DNA of 64,000 nucleotides, taken from NCBI GenBank assembly GCA_920105625.2, contig OV050030.1, forward strand, positions 98,644,152 through 98,708,151, in the 5' to 3' direction. The stretch comes from Clusia tigrina. Taxonomy: Eukaryota > Arthropoda > Insecta > Diptera > Clusiidae. Below, one piece after another: positions 53,977-64,000 of this stretch; position 1 is the first letter of the stretch; the number at the start of each line of letters is the position of its first letter. The notes below the pieces were generated by a model. That model ran no database searches. It was not told where the DNA came from and saw only the letters and a list, made by a program, of their open reading frames with translations. The position numbers were made by a program, and so were the translations under genes.

Positions 53977-55099
53977 TTATTGGCGAGGGGGTTGCTCGTT
54001 CTGTGGCTCCGTCAAGCCTCGCTTCTGAGGAGGCTCCCGCTCGTTTCCCGATCTCTTTCGACAGCAGTCAATAGTACGTAAGTTCCTTTGTCCGCACTCC
54101 CAACAGAAGAGTACTCGTGGGTTACGGCATTCCCTTGTGAAATGTCCCTCTACTCGACAGCGGTGGCAAATATGGTGGGAGTTAATGGGTGCTTCCATCA
54201 TATTTGCTCTAGTGGGCTCACTCGTAGTTTGCCGGAATGGGTTTATATGCCGCGGCGGAGGATGGTTCTCCCTGGTGTTTTTTGATTATTGTCTGTTAGG
54301 GTATTGATCCTTAGCTTGGTTATGCGTGCGCGATGTGGTGGATTTTTGCTCCTTTTGTATTCCTTCAAAGTCCTGTGCTAATGTGATCACTTCATCCAAT
54401 GATGTGAAATCAATACGATGAATGTATAATCTATACTCAGGTAGGACGTTGCGGAAAATCCTCTCTCTCTTTTGCTCTTCGCTGGAACCAGCAAGTCTCA
54501 TCATGGTTTGTCGAGTAATGAGTCTTTAAACTGTTCGCCCGGTTTCTGTGTGCGTATTCCTCCAGATAGTTGTGTGGTGAGAAAAACCATAGAAAATCCC
54601 TTTGAATGCGTTGAAAGGTGTTCATGATAGCATGACAGCTCTCCGATCAGTTCGACAAAAGATAACGGATTTCCAGCCCCGTCATATTTGACTGGCATTT
54701 CCTTACTTGATCTATGACCATAGCGTAGTGTGCTGAACTGTGCGTTGCGGCGGGTTCCACTGGGTCAGCTTGAATCATTAGTTTCAGGGTGAAATCCATT
54801 GCCGCTCTTGTGTTCATGGTTCTACCCTCCTCGTAGGATGGTGGTGGCTTTGACAGCGTAGCGGGGTCACCTGCTGAGTCCGCATATGTCCCTGATGCTG
54901 CGTCGTTAAATGTGATTCTGGGTCCTGTATGTGGTGTTACAATTTGTATGTGTTTCGTCTTCAATTCTTGAAGGCGAGTAGACGTTTCTGCAGTTTCCTC
55001 TAGAGCAGGGATTATCGCAGAGAAACGGCGACGTAGGCCTTCTACTGTGCCAGCTGGGTCGTACCCAAACTCCATGGCGTACGTTACTAATTCCTCCAT
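53977..55099 (-). pseudogene. gag: Gag of the decayed Ty3-type element
   Basis: Start at 55099 (MEELVTYAMEFGYDPAGTVE), which parallels the start of the Gag at 11520. Frames 55099-54647, 54698-54501, 54504-54286 and 54201-53977 follow with shifts. The last holds a knuckle CHRCRVEGHFTREC and a second Cys motif CWECGQRNLRTIDCC like the one in the gag-protease element. The protease between here and 53792 is too decayed to read with confidence. Confidence 0.8.
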
Positions 55100-55393
55100 A
55101 CGTAATGAGTAAATCCAATTCTTCGGTATTTTGCAGTATCGGTTCCTTTATACTAAAAATGGATTAGCTCCAGTCAAAACAATAATCGATCTGGTGCTCG
55201 CTTTGTGAAACTGGCCTTAGCCAGTGAAGTCGGTACACAAGCGCAAAGTTTGTGACAACAAGGGTTGACATGCATGTGTCGGTACAGCAGCGCTAGTGGG
55301 AGTTTCCGTTTCCCTTGAGTGCTCGTGTTGAAGTGTTGTGAGGTTGGGTTAGGTTTCGTGCCTCATTGTTGTCTCTATGTCAATTATAATCAA

Positions 55394-55411
55394 GTCCCTG
55401 CTCGGGCGCCA
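55394..55411 (-). promoter_or_regulatory. Primer-binding site, tRNA-Lys type
   Basis: TGGCGCCCGAGCAGGGAC on the minus strand, the same 18 bases as at 11593-11610. Confidence 0.82.
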
Positions 55412-55772
55412 TGTAAGGAACCTTCTTACCTATGCTTGTACTGAGATGACGCTCGTCGTTGTTCAGGGTTCTTACAAAATTTATTTATTTGCAGGGGTGA
55501 TTTATAATTATTATTTTATTATTAGAACACTTAACCTATCTAACACTTTTTACATACTTAATTCAATTACAATGTGATTTTATTATTTTCTGAAGTACGG
55601 CCCCAGTTTACAATATATTACCAGACCGTTGCCTTTACAATGCTATATTACTGTGCGGAAGCGAGGAATCCCACGTTGCGGCGAAATGGTACGTGGTGTT
55701 GACTTATCTGCTGTACAATAAGTCACGAGCGTATGGGTTAGCACCGAGAAAGGCAGACGAGTGTCGTATGCA
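55412..55772 (-). mobile_element. 5' LTR of the decayed Ty3-type element, truncated
   Basis: About 360 bp matching 50439-50870 with small deletions, then a break at GCAGACGAGT/GTCG. The outer part is missing, so no target duplication can be found. Confidence 0.82.
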
Positions 55773-56075
55773 CAGAAGAGTGCTGTGTAGAGAAAATTTG
55801 TAAATACTTGAATATAAGAATATTAAAATCGGAGCCAATAAAACGGAGGCTCGAAATATTAATAGAACCGAGTATGACTTGAGAGTCAACCTGAAACGGT
55901 ATTACTTTCTCATTTTCTCCATCCCAATTATCGGCATGCTGCCAGCTAACAATCGGCATACTGCATTATGAGTAATGACAATGGCAATCTCTGGCGTTAG
56001 TTTTCACAATACATCAATATAAAAATTTCATTGCGCTGGTCCATAAGTACATTCTAGTGTATTGTTGTAGCAACA
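55773..56075. other. Stretch without recognisable gene
   Basis: Unique-looking sequence between a broken LTR and a mariner-like end. Nothing was recognised. Confidence 0.45.
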
Positions 56076-57022
56076 GTCCAACTATAGGGTTTTTGAATAA
56101 GAGCGCTACAAAGTTTTTTTAAATAAAACAAAACCGGTTTTAGATATCAATGAAATTCTTTATTCCTGTGAAAGTACGTTCGATGCCATTATGTATGGAA
56201 CTCGGTTTCTTTTGCATGGCCACCACGGGCACGCTTGCAGAAGTCCAGACGCTGAACCCAATTTAAAACTGTTTTCAAGCATAAATCGGCCGATACTGCT
56301 GCAATTTTACGTTCGATATTCGTAAGAAGTTCATCAATCGTCGCTGGCTTGTTGGCATAGACCATAGACTCGACGTAGCCCCACAGGAAATAATCTAACG
56401 GCGTCAAATCGCACGACCGAGGCGGCCAATCGACTGGGCCATTTCGTGAGATAACACGTTCACCAAACTTGGTTTGCAGTAAATTGATTGTGGCATTCGC
56501 TGTCTGGCTTGTGGTGCCCTCCTGTTGGAACCACATGTCCTCCAAGTCCATATTATCCAATTGGGGCCAAAAATATTCGGTTATCATTGAACGGTAGCGA
56601 TTCGCATTCACAGTAATATGCCGGTCTTGATAATCACGGAAGAAGTACGGCCCAATGACGCCGCCGGCCCATAAACCGCACCAAACCGTAATTTTTTCGG
56701 GATGCAGTGATGACTCATGGAGTACGTGTGGATTGCTGTCTAACCAATAATGCATATTTTGCTTATTGACGAAGCCATTCAGCCAGAAATGAGCCTCATC
56801 ATAAATTGGACGTAGCGCTATTAGAGTTGAGGAGACTGACTCCGAATTTCGGTAGTAAATTTTAATAATTTCGACTCGTTGTTGGCTCGTATATCTTTGC
56901 ACGATGAAATGGCAAACCTTACTGAAGGCAAATGTCAAAAGAGCGGGAAAAAATATGGCATGGTTTGCTGTCACTATCGATTTACTTTTGTAGCGTTTCT
57001 TTTGCCCTCTTGCCCTTTATAT
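56076..57022 (-). mobile_element. mariner-like element with internal deletion
   Basis: A single transposase frame lies between imperfect inverted ends. The plus strand reads AGGGTTTTTGAATAAGAGCG at the left, and the right end in reverse complement has AAGGGCAAGAGGGCAAAAG. Both are followed by CGCTACAAA. TA is present at both edges. At about 0.95 kb it is some 300 bp shorter than the usual length for this type. Confidence 0.68.
56189..56974 (-). pseudogene. Tc1/mariner-superfamily transposase, in-frame deletion
   Basis: 261 open codons. The N-terminus has the start of a helix-turn-helix domain (YTSQQRVEIIKIYY). The frame then passes directly to the first catalytic Asp (DEAHFWLNGFV), so roughly 90-100 residues covering the rest of the DNA-binding region are missing. 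The second acidic position reads QQEGTTS, where QQDGAT is usual in the family, a change of Asp to Glu. The third Asp is in SCDLTPLDYF, 36 residues later. A deletion plus an altered active site point to an inactive protein despite the open frame. Confidence 0.82.
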
Positions 57023-57067
57023 TTTGGCTCTATGTGGTGATACTTCATAACACTACGTGGCGATGAT

Positions 57068-58543
57068 TCATAGCGATTTTGCAACTCGTTCTTTAAAACC
57101 TGCACCGACTCCGGTGTTTGTTTTTGAACCGTCTGTGAACCATTCTAGACTTCTAGGGTCGACCCAAGGTCCTCCTATGTCCCATTCATCACGGTCTGAG
57201 ATAATAATCTCAAAATTGCGATCAAACTGTCTAGACAAGATCTTCATCTTTAATGCGCTTCTAGCAGCACATTTTTTCACGAATGCGTCAAGTGGCGATA
57301 GTCCTATTATGGCCTCAATAGCAGCGGTTGGGCAGTTTCGCATGGCACCTGTGATTGCCACCCAAGCCTGCCTTTCAAATCTTGTAAGTATTTTCTTACC
57401 AGATTCTTTTGTTGTCTTGGGCCACCACACAAAGGATGCATAGGTAATGATTAGTCTAACCATCATTATATCCATCCAGTGTATCATTTTTGAGTCTAGA
57501 CCCTTTGTTCTATCAAAGACACTTCGACATGCCCACATTGCTCTTGTGGCTTTGTTTATCACCGAGTGTAGGTGAGAGTTGCAATGCAGTAGCTTATCCA
57601 GAACTACACCTAGATATTTGACCTCATCGGAATATGCTATATTAATTCCCTCAACAGCTTTTGTACAAAGGTTCAATTTTAATCTGTTTGTAAAAGGAAC
57701 GAGAATGGTTTTGCTAGGATTCATGCATAACCCTTCTGCGCGACACCATTCTGAGATGAAGGCTAGAGCCTGATTCATAATGTCGGATACTGTTCTTTCA
57801 AATTTGCCACTAATAATGACAGCAAAATCGTCAGCATATCCAATTGCCTCAAAGCCTAACCCTTGTAGTTTGACTAAGAGATCGTCAATAACTAAAGACC
57901 ATAGAAGGGGTGACAACACACTGCCTTGGGGACAGCCTTTCATTGCCTTCACTGATAAGGCCTCGTCTCCCAGAGATGAGCTAATTTCTCTGCTTTTTAA
58001 CATCGTTTTAACCCACCCAACAGTCGGTTTATCGATATTTTTGCAGAGCAATGCCCCCTCTATAGAGCCGTAACCGGCATTATCAAAGGCGCCCTCGACT
58101 TCTAAGAATACACATAAGGCAATTTCCTTGGAATATTGAGCTTTCTCTATCTTTGTTACAAGATAATGAAGTGCTCCCTCCATGGATTTCCCCCTATTAT
58201 ATGCAAACTGAGATACTGTTCTGTCAAGCGTTTCTCTAATATATAGATCCACCAATCTTCCCATAGTTTTTAGAAGAAACGACGTGAGACTGATTGGTTT
58301 GTAAGATCCTATTATCAAGAGGTTTGGAAAAATGTTATCCTCACCTGGTGTCTTGAATGGTTTAAAGGACCCAACAGCCCATTTAACTTTGTCTGGGGTA
58401 AATATTACTCCAGACAAACTCCAGGATCTTTTGTCTAATACGGCCCATTGGTCGCATGACGGCTGATCCCGTGTCATTGACACTCTAGTTGACCCCGGGA
58501 AGTGCACTTGAAGCAGGTACTCTAAAATGTCCCTCCTGTTCAT
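57068..58543 (-). CDS. LOA-type LINE reverse transcriptase, open frame
   Basis: 491 open codons. RT motifs: RPISLTS-like YKPISLTSFLLK, FLEVEGAFDNAGYGSIE (first Asp degenerate: usual DxxGAFDN pattern has EVEG), KGCPQGSVLSPLLW, then YADDFAVII with both catalytic Asp residues, and VKYLGVVLDK of the thumb. RNase H begins at WFTDGSKTNTGVGAG and breaks off. The frame has no own start near the RT and the domain before it is in other frames. It is the best-preserved LINE RT in the window. Confidence 0.82.
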   Translation of the reverse strand: MNRRDILEYLLQVHFPGSTRVSMTRDQPSCDQWAVLDKRSWSLSGVIFTPDKVKWAVGSFKPFKTPGEDNIFPNLLIIGSYKPISLTSFLLKTMGRLVDLYIRETLDRTVSQFAYNRGKSMEGALHYLVTKIEKAQYSKEIALCVFLEVEGAFDNAGYGSIEGALLCKNIDKPTVGWVKTMLKSREISSSLGDEALSVKAMKGCPQGSVLSPLLWSLVIDDLLVKLQGLGFEAIGYADDFAVIISGKFERTVSDIMNQALAFISEWCRAEGLCMNPSKTILVPFTNRLKLNLCTKAVEGINIAYSDEVKYLGVVLDKLLHCNSHLHSVINKATRAMWACRSVFDRTKGLDSKMIHWMDIMMVRLIITYASFVWWPKTTKESGKKILTRFERQAWVAITGAMRNCPTAAIEAIIGLSPLDAFVKKCAARSALKMKILSRQFDRNFEIIISDRDEWDIGGPWVDPRSLEWFTDGSKTNTGVGAGFKERVAKSL

Positions 58544-58668
58544 TGTATAAGACCCATCTGGTCTTCTTAAAGTTGCAACACTGTTCGAGTGTTCTTTGCG
58601 TAAAGCTTTATGGAGTCTAGCGCTTTTTGGCGTTTCGACTATGCTTTCGCCAAATTTTATCTTCTTAG

Positions 58669-59411
58669 TTATTTGTTGTTATTTTTCAGAGCGACCCTAT
58701 AGTCGTCCCACACCTTCGTGCGTTTACAACGATTGAACAGTTTTCTTATCTTTCTACGCATATCTGCAAGCTTGTCATTCCACCATGGGACCTTGGGACA
58801 CACTTTGTGAGTTTTGACCACAGTGCTTTCATGATATGCTAAGATTATTATATGGTTTAGTCGATACACCGCCTCCTCGAGTTCACCAACATAACTTATA
58901 CGTGTACGCAGCGAATCAGATCTTTATTCTAATAATTCCCTATACAGTCTCCAATATGTTTTTTTTTTTATTGAAGACTTAATTTTGTAATTCAGATATA
59001 CCTGGTATGTCGAACCTTATATGCAAATGATCTGACAGAGAGGGCTCGTCAGATACATACCAATTTCTGACAAAATTGGCGATGTAAGGACTAGTTAGAG
59101 TTAGGTCTAGTACCTCTTCTCTAACCGCGTTAATAGAGGTTGGCCTTGCACCCTTATTGCATAATTGTGTTTTTACTTAAGAGAAAACTTAAGAGAGACT
59201 CACCCCTGTTGTTGATGTCCGAGCTTCCCTAGACATGATGATGCGCGTTTGCATCGCAGCCAATCACGTACTGCAGATTGTTACTTTGGCAGTGCCCAAT
59301 ACGCCCCTGCTCCTCCACCGGAAGTATAATGTTGGAATCACCTGGAAAGTGGGCGGACCAGTATTCTTGGCCTTTAGTTTTTGGTGCTGAGGCGCTTTTG
59401 GCGCATGCCAT
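58669..59411 (-). pseudogene. LOA-type LINE endonuclease and linker
   Basis: YVIGCDANAHHHV (catalytic Asp-x-Asn with His) reads in frame 59411-59229. Pieces with TSPYIANFVRNW and DEPSLSDHLHIRF (the Asp-His pair) follow in other frames at about 59080-59000. 58869-58669 has the VPWWNDKLADMRRKIRKLF motif of the segment before RT. Stops and shifts separate them. Confidence 0.75.
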
Positions 59412-59419
59412 ACTGCGGG

Positions 59420-60800
59420 TTAGCGTTTTCTTGTTGTTGTTTTTGGGCCTGCGATTTGTCTTTGTCGTTCTAGCGCGGCTTTCCTAGTCGGTGGTTTGTC
59501 GGCCTCCACTTCGTTGGACCTTGTGTCCCCAGCATGCCCTTCACCACTGCTCCCGGGTGTCGGCGTTGTTTGTTCTTTTGCGCTATCGCTGGCTTTCTCT
59601 GCGCCTTTGGTGCTCTTTAAAATGAGAGGCACGTGTCTATAGCGATAGGCTATTTTCCCCTTGAACTGTGACCGTTTAGACAGTCATTCATCGTCCACCG
59701 CGATAACCAGGTGAAGTGACGCACCTTCGGTTGACCTCTGGATCACCTTCCAATTCTTCGGTGCCATTTCATTCTGCGCCCCAATGGTCGCAAGAACTTT
59801 CTCGTTGGTGAGCTCGGTGCTCTGTGGGAAGTAGCCTCTGACCACATACGTTTTTGGAAAATTTGATTCCTCAACGAGTGTCATCGCCAAACAACATTTC
59901 CATTTTATCAGGCCGATAAGTTTTCTCATCCAAGTAGCCGTATTCTCTGGTTGAGCATAGGAACAGTAACTATCCGTTTCTGTGTGCTAGGCCCTCAAAC
60001 ACTGGTTTTTCGTATTTGTCGCAGACCTCTATCATTACGTCAATAACGGTCTCTTGGATAAGAACCAACTGTTCTTTTGAGAATGGCGCCCTTACTAAAT
60101 CGGTCGGAACAATTCCCAGCCGAATATTACTGGCCACCTGACTGAACGTTGGCTTACCTACATAAGATGACGTTTTGGTCTTTCTGACAGATGGCGTTTC
60201 TATTGGAGACTCTACTGAGCAAGTCCTTTTCGCCGTGGGCCTCCTTTTAGCAACCTCTAGAGCCTTTTCTCTAGAGTGACCACTTTCATCGCTTGCTTGA
60301 AATTCATATTCTCTGCCGACGTCATTTTTATGAAGTCCCCTTTTAAGTTCAGATTGCTTAAGTCTGAACAAATAACCGTGCACCCAGATTTCTCTGAGGT
60401 CATACGGTTGTTGTCACCACACAGTGTATCAGTGTCAGAAGAGTCCATTGACTCATGACCCGATTCAAGACTCTGTGGTGGTGGCATCGAACCCCTAAAA
60501 GTTTCATTCTTTGCACCTGCAATCAACACCGTAGATGTTGATGCGGGGCATAGGTGGTTAACAACACCTACCAACACTACATGTTGTTGTGATTTGGTTA
60601 GGTGCATGGCCTACAACTCTGCACGCAACCGAAGTTAAGTTCTCCAGCCCAACAGCTGGCTCGATCGCAATGACCGACGATGATTGCCCATCAGCAGATT
60701 CATCGTATATTTCTGGTTTTTGTTTTTTATTTGTTAGGTCCATATAAAATCCCACGAGTGTTAGGGAATATAGGTCACCCACGGAGAGCCCTTGTACCAT
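59420..60800 (-). pseudogene. LOA-type LINE ORF1 remnants
   Basis: Frames 60800-60558, 60607-60257, 60383-59970, 59929-59684 and 59632-59420. The 59929-59684 piece has KWKCCLAMTLVEESNF and NWKVIQRSTEGASLHLVIAVDDE, a C-terminal ORF1 motif I associate with LOA-clade elements. No zinc knuckle is clear. The order and spacing fit one original ORF of about 450 codons, now in five frames. Confidence 0.65.
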
Positions 60801-60808
60801 GGGAAGGC

Positions 60809-61130
60809 ATTTAATTAAAACCGGAGGTCACCAGGTATCCGGAGTTCGCATATTCGAGACTAATCACCCTATTAGGCACGCATCCCTCGGCATATGCTGA
60901 TCCACCTTGGATTAGGAGTCTGTCTATCCAGGATTAGGAGTCTGTCTAGCCAGTTATGCATTAAAAGACTGATGTGTGCCATTAAATATAGCACGTCACC
61001 AGTCCCCCAATGCACCGCTGTTTCCGGCCGTCACCACGTGGAGGTGATATGTCAGGCTTCCATCAGAAACTCAATTATGGCATGTACCAAAGTACATGTT
61101 AGTCCCCTTGAGTTACCTGCGGGTCTGACA
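60809..61130. other. Possible LOA-type 5' UTR; 22-bp direct repeat
   Basis: No gene. At 60909-60954 the sequence GGATTAGGAGTCTGTCTA occurs twice, 22 bp apart. GC content and a CCACGTGGAGG motif recall the R1-type 5' UTR at 24630, but the two are not clearly homologous. Confidence 0.45.
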
Positions 61131-61277
<147 letters not shown>

Positions 61278-61485
61278 ATATATATACAGTCGAACTTCCA
61301 TAAGTCGAATCTCCATTATCCACCAGAACAAGTTCGACTTACGGAGACTTTGAGTTAGAGAATTTTTTCAAAATTTACTAATTTATTGAAAGACATCATA
61401 CATACAGTACAAATTCACCTTTTTATTTGCTCTAAATTAAATATTACATTTTTTGCAGTTACAAGTGGTTAAAATATTTTGTTAT

Positions 61486-62600
61486 TTAGGGCTGAAGAGT
61501 TATTTTCTTATTATTTTCACTAAAAAGAGATTCCAGTTTGTTTAAAGCTCTAAAGTGATCATCAGTTGTCATTTCATTGGCTTGTAGATACGAATTCAAA
61601 ATTTTAAAGGAATCTAACACATCATTCTTAGATGGATGTTGAATAATATCGTCATCTGTAGGAAAGTCCGCTGTGCAAATATCACTGTCCACATCGATAT
61701 AATCGTCAATAGAACCAATAGAAGTCATATTATTTAACGTAAGCCATGCTTCGTAATCAGCTTGCATAAAATTTCTATCCTCATCTATGTTATTTAAAAA
61801 AATTAAAGGCAAGTTATCTTCATCGTCCCATGTAGAATGCTGGCCAAATCCAGCTTTCTTAAAGCAATTGGCAATCGTTTCACCACTGACGTCAATATCC
61901 CATGCTTTTGTCACATGATTAATGGAATCCAACAGCGATATTTCACTTTTTTTGTTTTTTTCCTCAACATTTTTTAATGATTCTCTTAATATTCTGGTTC
62001 GATAGTGACACTTTAAACACTGAATTACTCCCATGTCAAGCGGTTGCAGTTTGGAGGTCATATTCGGTGGAAAAAATGCCAATTCAATTGATTTTAATTT
62101 GCTTCCTAAGACTTTTGGATGTGCCGGACAATTATCAATGAATAAAAGGATTTTTCGTCCTGCGTGTAAAAAATGCTTATCTAATTTTAAAAGCCATTCT
62201 TCAAAAAGTTGTCCAGTCATCCATGATTTAGAGTTTGATTTATAGTCGATTGGTAAACTTTTGACACCACGAAAGCAACGGGGCTTATTACTTTTTCCAA
62301 TCAGAAGAATTTTAAGTTTTTCTGAACCATCCATATTTGCCGCTAACATTAATGTAACCCGCTGCTTTCTATGTTTGCCTCCGTGACATTTTTCATTTTT
62401 AAAAGTCAATGTTTTGTCTGGCAGGCATTTAAAAAACAGGCCTGTTTCGTCTGCATTAAAAATATCGCGCACCTTATACTTTTCTAATAGATGAGGCAAA
62501 ACGTCAGTTTTCCACTTATCGCAGTCCTCATCGCACACGTCATTGCTTTCACCACATGCCTTTTTGTGGCAGACACCATGCCTAAAATAAAGAAATTCAT
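61486..62600 (-). CDS. Tigger transposase, catalytic part
   Basis: About 365 codons open. DDE-type core: first Asp in FNADETGLFFKCLP, second in LLFIDNCPAHP, third in SKLQPLDMGVIQC, 30 residues after the second, the DD30D spacing of pogo/Tigger. An acidic C-terminal tail follows. The open frame upstream reaches an AG acceptor-like site just before HGVCHKKACGE. All three catalytic Asp residues are intact, so this part could be functional if joined to the DNA-binding part. Confidence 0.85.
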
Positions 62601-62645
62601 AAGGCACATTCGATTACCATTACGTTAGTTAAACATTACCTTTGT
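62588..62645 (-). other. Probable intron in Tigger transposase
   Basis: On the minus strand a GTAATG donor-like site follows WKQ-coding sequence, and TTTCTTTATTTTAG precedes GCATGGTGTC, about 58 bp, the usual size of small fly introns. Splicing would join the DNA-binding and catalytic parts in phase. Boundaries are inferred from the motif alone. Confidence 0.55.
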
Positions 62646-63022
62646 TTCCATTAATCAAGTCAACCATTGCTTGCCTTAAAATCTTTTTCACCAAATAGCT
62701 TCGCAAATTCCAATGCCTTTTCTTTTAATATTCCTCCAGATATGGGCATGTTTTTATTTCTAGCTGCCGTAAACCACTTCAAGACTGCTTTATTGACGTT
62801 TTCATACATTTGCTTTTTTATTCTTTTGCTGGACCCAGACATTGAACCATTCTCAAGAGCAGCAATAATTGATTCTTTGTTTTTTAGTATCGAGGAAACA
62901 GTACTCGCCGTAACACCATATTTAAGAGCCACATCCTTTTGTTTTAATCCACTTTCTACTTCTTTTATAAGATTGATTTTTTGCTCAATTGGCAAAGTTT
63001 TTAAAATACGCTTTGATGCCAT
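62646..63022 (-). pseudogene. Tigger transposase, DNA-binding part, two stops near its end
   Basis: The preferred start is the ATG at 63022 (MASKRILKTLPIEQKINLI); a more upstream ATG at 63076 adds non-conserved residues. A CENP-B-type helix-turn-helix (GLKQKDVALKYGVTASTVSSIL) and a second one (VLKWFTAARNKNMPISG) fill the piece. After FKASNG come a TGA and, three codons later, a TAA, where the family usually has Trp and a basic residue. These stops would end the protein before the catalytic part. Confidence 0.8.
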
Positions 63023-63503
63023 GACAATAAGATATGTACATATAACCGCTACTAAATGTACACTAATGGCAGCCACATATGCATTTGTTATTAAATTGAC
63101 CTTAATCTAAAAACTCTCATGCAAAGAAGGAATTCCCCCGAAAAAATACAAAAACTCAAAAGCAAAAAAGGGAATTCCCCCAAAAAATAAGGGTTTCCGT
63201 AACTTAAAAATAAAATAAATATTTCTTTACTCTTAAAACTTAGACGAAATATGGGATTCCCCAAATAAAGAGAAAATAAAAATAATAAAAACAATAAAAA
63301 GTTGGATTGTTTCTACGAAAAATTCGATTTAGAGAAGGCACGTGCCTTTTTTTCATTTGAGTTATGGAGGAATTCGACTTATAGAAGTTCGAGTTATGGA
63401 AGTAAAATTGTATACAATTTGAGCACTAAACGCTACTGCCTCTTGATTTGGTTCGAGTTATAGAAAGTTCGACTTATAGGAGTTCGACTTATGGAAGTTC
63501 GAC

Positions 63504-63732
<229 letters not shown>

Positions 63733-64000
63733 TATATGTAAGCCGATAAAGGCAATTTTATTTAAATTATATTATATTATAAAAATTAAAAATTAAAAGA
63801 TTATAAAAAAGGTATAAAACATTAATTGCTTCCGTTAACGACCGGCGACAACTTCGTATGCGACTGTAAAAATAGAAAAACTTATTAGCGCGCGCAACAC
63901 CTACAACTTTATGTGACTACTTACGGATTGCGACTGACTCTCTCTCTCATCTTACATTCGGCCATTCGACTCCTCATCTTCCGTCCCGGACATATCTTGC
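63733..64000. other. Window end without recognisable gene
   Basis: AT-rich, then a more balanced stretch with GCGCGC and a short CTCTCTCTC run. Nothing was recognised. Confidence 0.45.

Larger units (their letters stand above)
50439..55772 (-). mobile_element. Ty3-type LTR element, autonomous type but decayed
   Basis: Minus-strand element with 3' LTR (50439-51298), pol, gag, tRNA-Lys-type primer site and a truncated 5' LTR (55412-55772). Primer site, purine tract style (AAGTGGGGAG) and the start of Gag resemble the 8615-12227 element, so this is the nearest visible relative with RT and integrase. All genes have stops and shifts. An Osvaldo/Ulysses-like affiliation is a guess. Confidence 0.83.
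57023..60808 (-). mobile_element. LOA-type LINE, 3'-truncated
   Basis: On the minus strand: 5' UTR from about 60810 or beyond, ORF1 in pieces (60800-59420), endonuclease (59411-58900), linker (58869-58669), RT and start of RNase H (58543-57068). It stops at the mariner-like element at 57022; the remaining RNase H and tail are not found beyond it. LINEs usually lose their 5' end, so a 3' loss suggests a later deletion. Confidence 0.78.
61278..63506 (-). mobile_element. Tigger/pogo DNA transposon
   Basis: 2.23 kb. The left end is CAGTCGAACTTCCATAAGTC and the right end is its inverted match (CATAAGTCGAACT... region, ending GTTCGACTG at 63506). Further GTTCGA-type subterminal repeats lie at 63360-63500. 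It is inserted at TA in a (TA)n tract, as this superfamily requires (the right flank reads CA, perhaps mutated). Transposase is encoded on the minus strand in two parts. Confidence 0.88.

Overview
This looks like a stretch of insect, most likely dipteran, heterochromatin-like DNA built almost entirely from nested and broken transposable elements. No convincing host gene, rRNA, tRNA or CRISPR array was seen. The dipteran inference rests on the element types (env-bearing Ty3-type errantiviruses, BEL/Pao, R1-, LOA- and Jockey-type LINEs, mariner and Tigger DNA transposons) and on LTR primer-binding sites matching what I know of fly tRNA-Ser, initiator tRNA-Met and tRNA-Lys. A tephritid fly is a guess, not shown.

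Layout. The left 28.7 kb is an interrupted inverted duplication. The left arm, read on the minus strand from 13517 down to 1, carries the 5' half of an R1-clade LINE, an ACAT-rich microsatellite, a gypsy-type gag fragment, a BEL LTR with leader and gag, and an errantivirus (E1) LTR plus gag. The same order is read on the plus strand of the right arm from 16066 to 28700. Between the arms lie the rest of the left LINE, a dead mariner (14556-15750) and the 3' end of an internally deleted LINE. Later insertions hit one arm only: a gag-protease-only LTR element at 8615-12227 (left), errantivirus E2 at 16766-24130 (right), and a 4 kb block of older fragments at 246-4283 (left).

From 25742 to 40320 there is one BEL element with both LTRs. 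E1 (27107-33983, 4-bp CGCG duplication) is inserted in its gag, and a 449-bp solo LTR in its pol. Downstream of its integrase is an unusual reading frame with Ala/Pro repeats and a Gag-type zinc cluster. A direct tandem duplication of about 3.9 kb follows (39233-43133 and 43134-46980). It spans the end of the BEL element, its 3' LTR, a LOA-type LINE 3' end, an errantivirus gag fragment, an (AT)n tract and the 5' part of a Jockey-type LINE. The second Jockey copy continues to about 50115.

From 50439 to 55772 there is a decayed Ty3-type element on the minus strand, a relative of the 8615-12227 element. Then come a deleted mariner-like element (56076-57022), a 5' LOA-type LINE on the minus strand (57023-60808), and a nearly full-length Tigger/pogo element (61278-63506) inside a (TA)n tract.

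The genes do not form a pathway. They are the gag, pol, env, transposase and LINE ORFs of separate elements, nearly all interrupted by stops and frameshifts. The most intact coding units are the gag-protease ORF at 9697-11520, the integrase ORF of E1 (30080-31948), the LOA reverse transcriptase ORF (57068-58543), the Tigger catalytic ORF (61486-62607) and a fused LINE ORF (15863-16561). Functional interest lies in the architecture: a long inverted repeat that could give double-stranded RNA, and a mixed-strand TE nest of the kind that can feed small-RNA pathways. That reading is inference.
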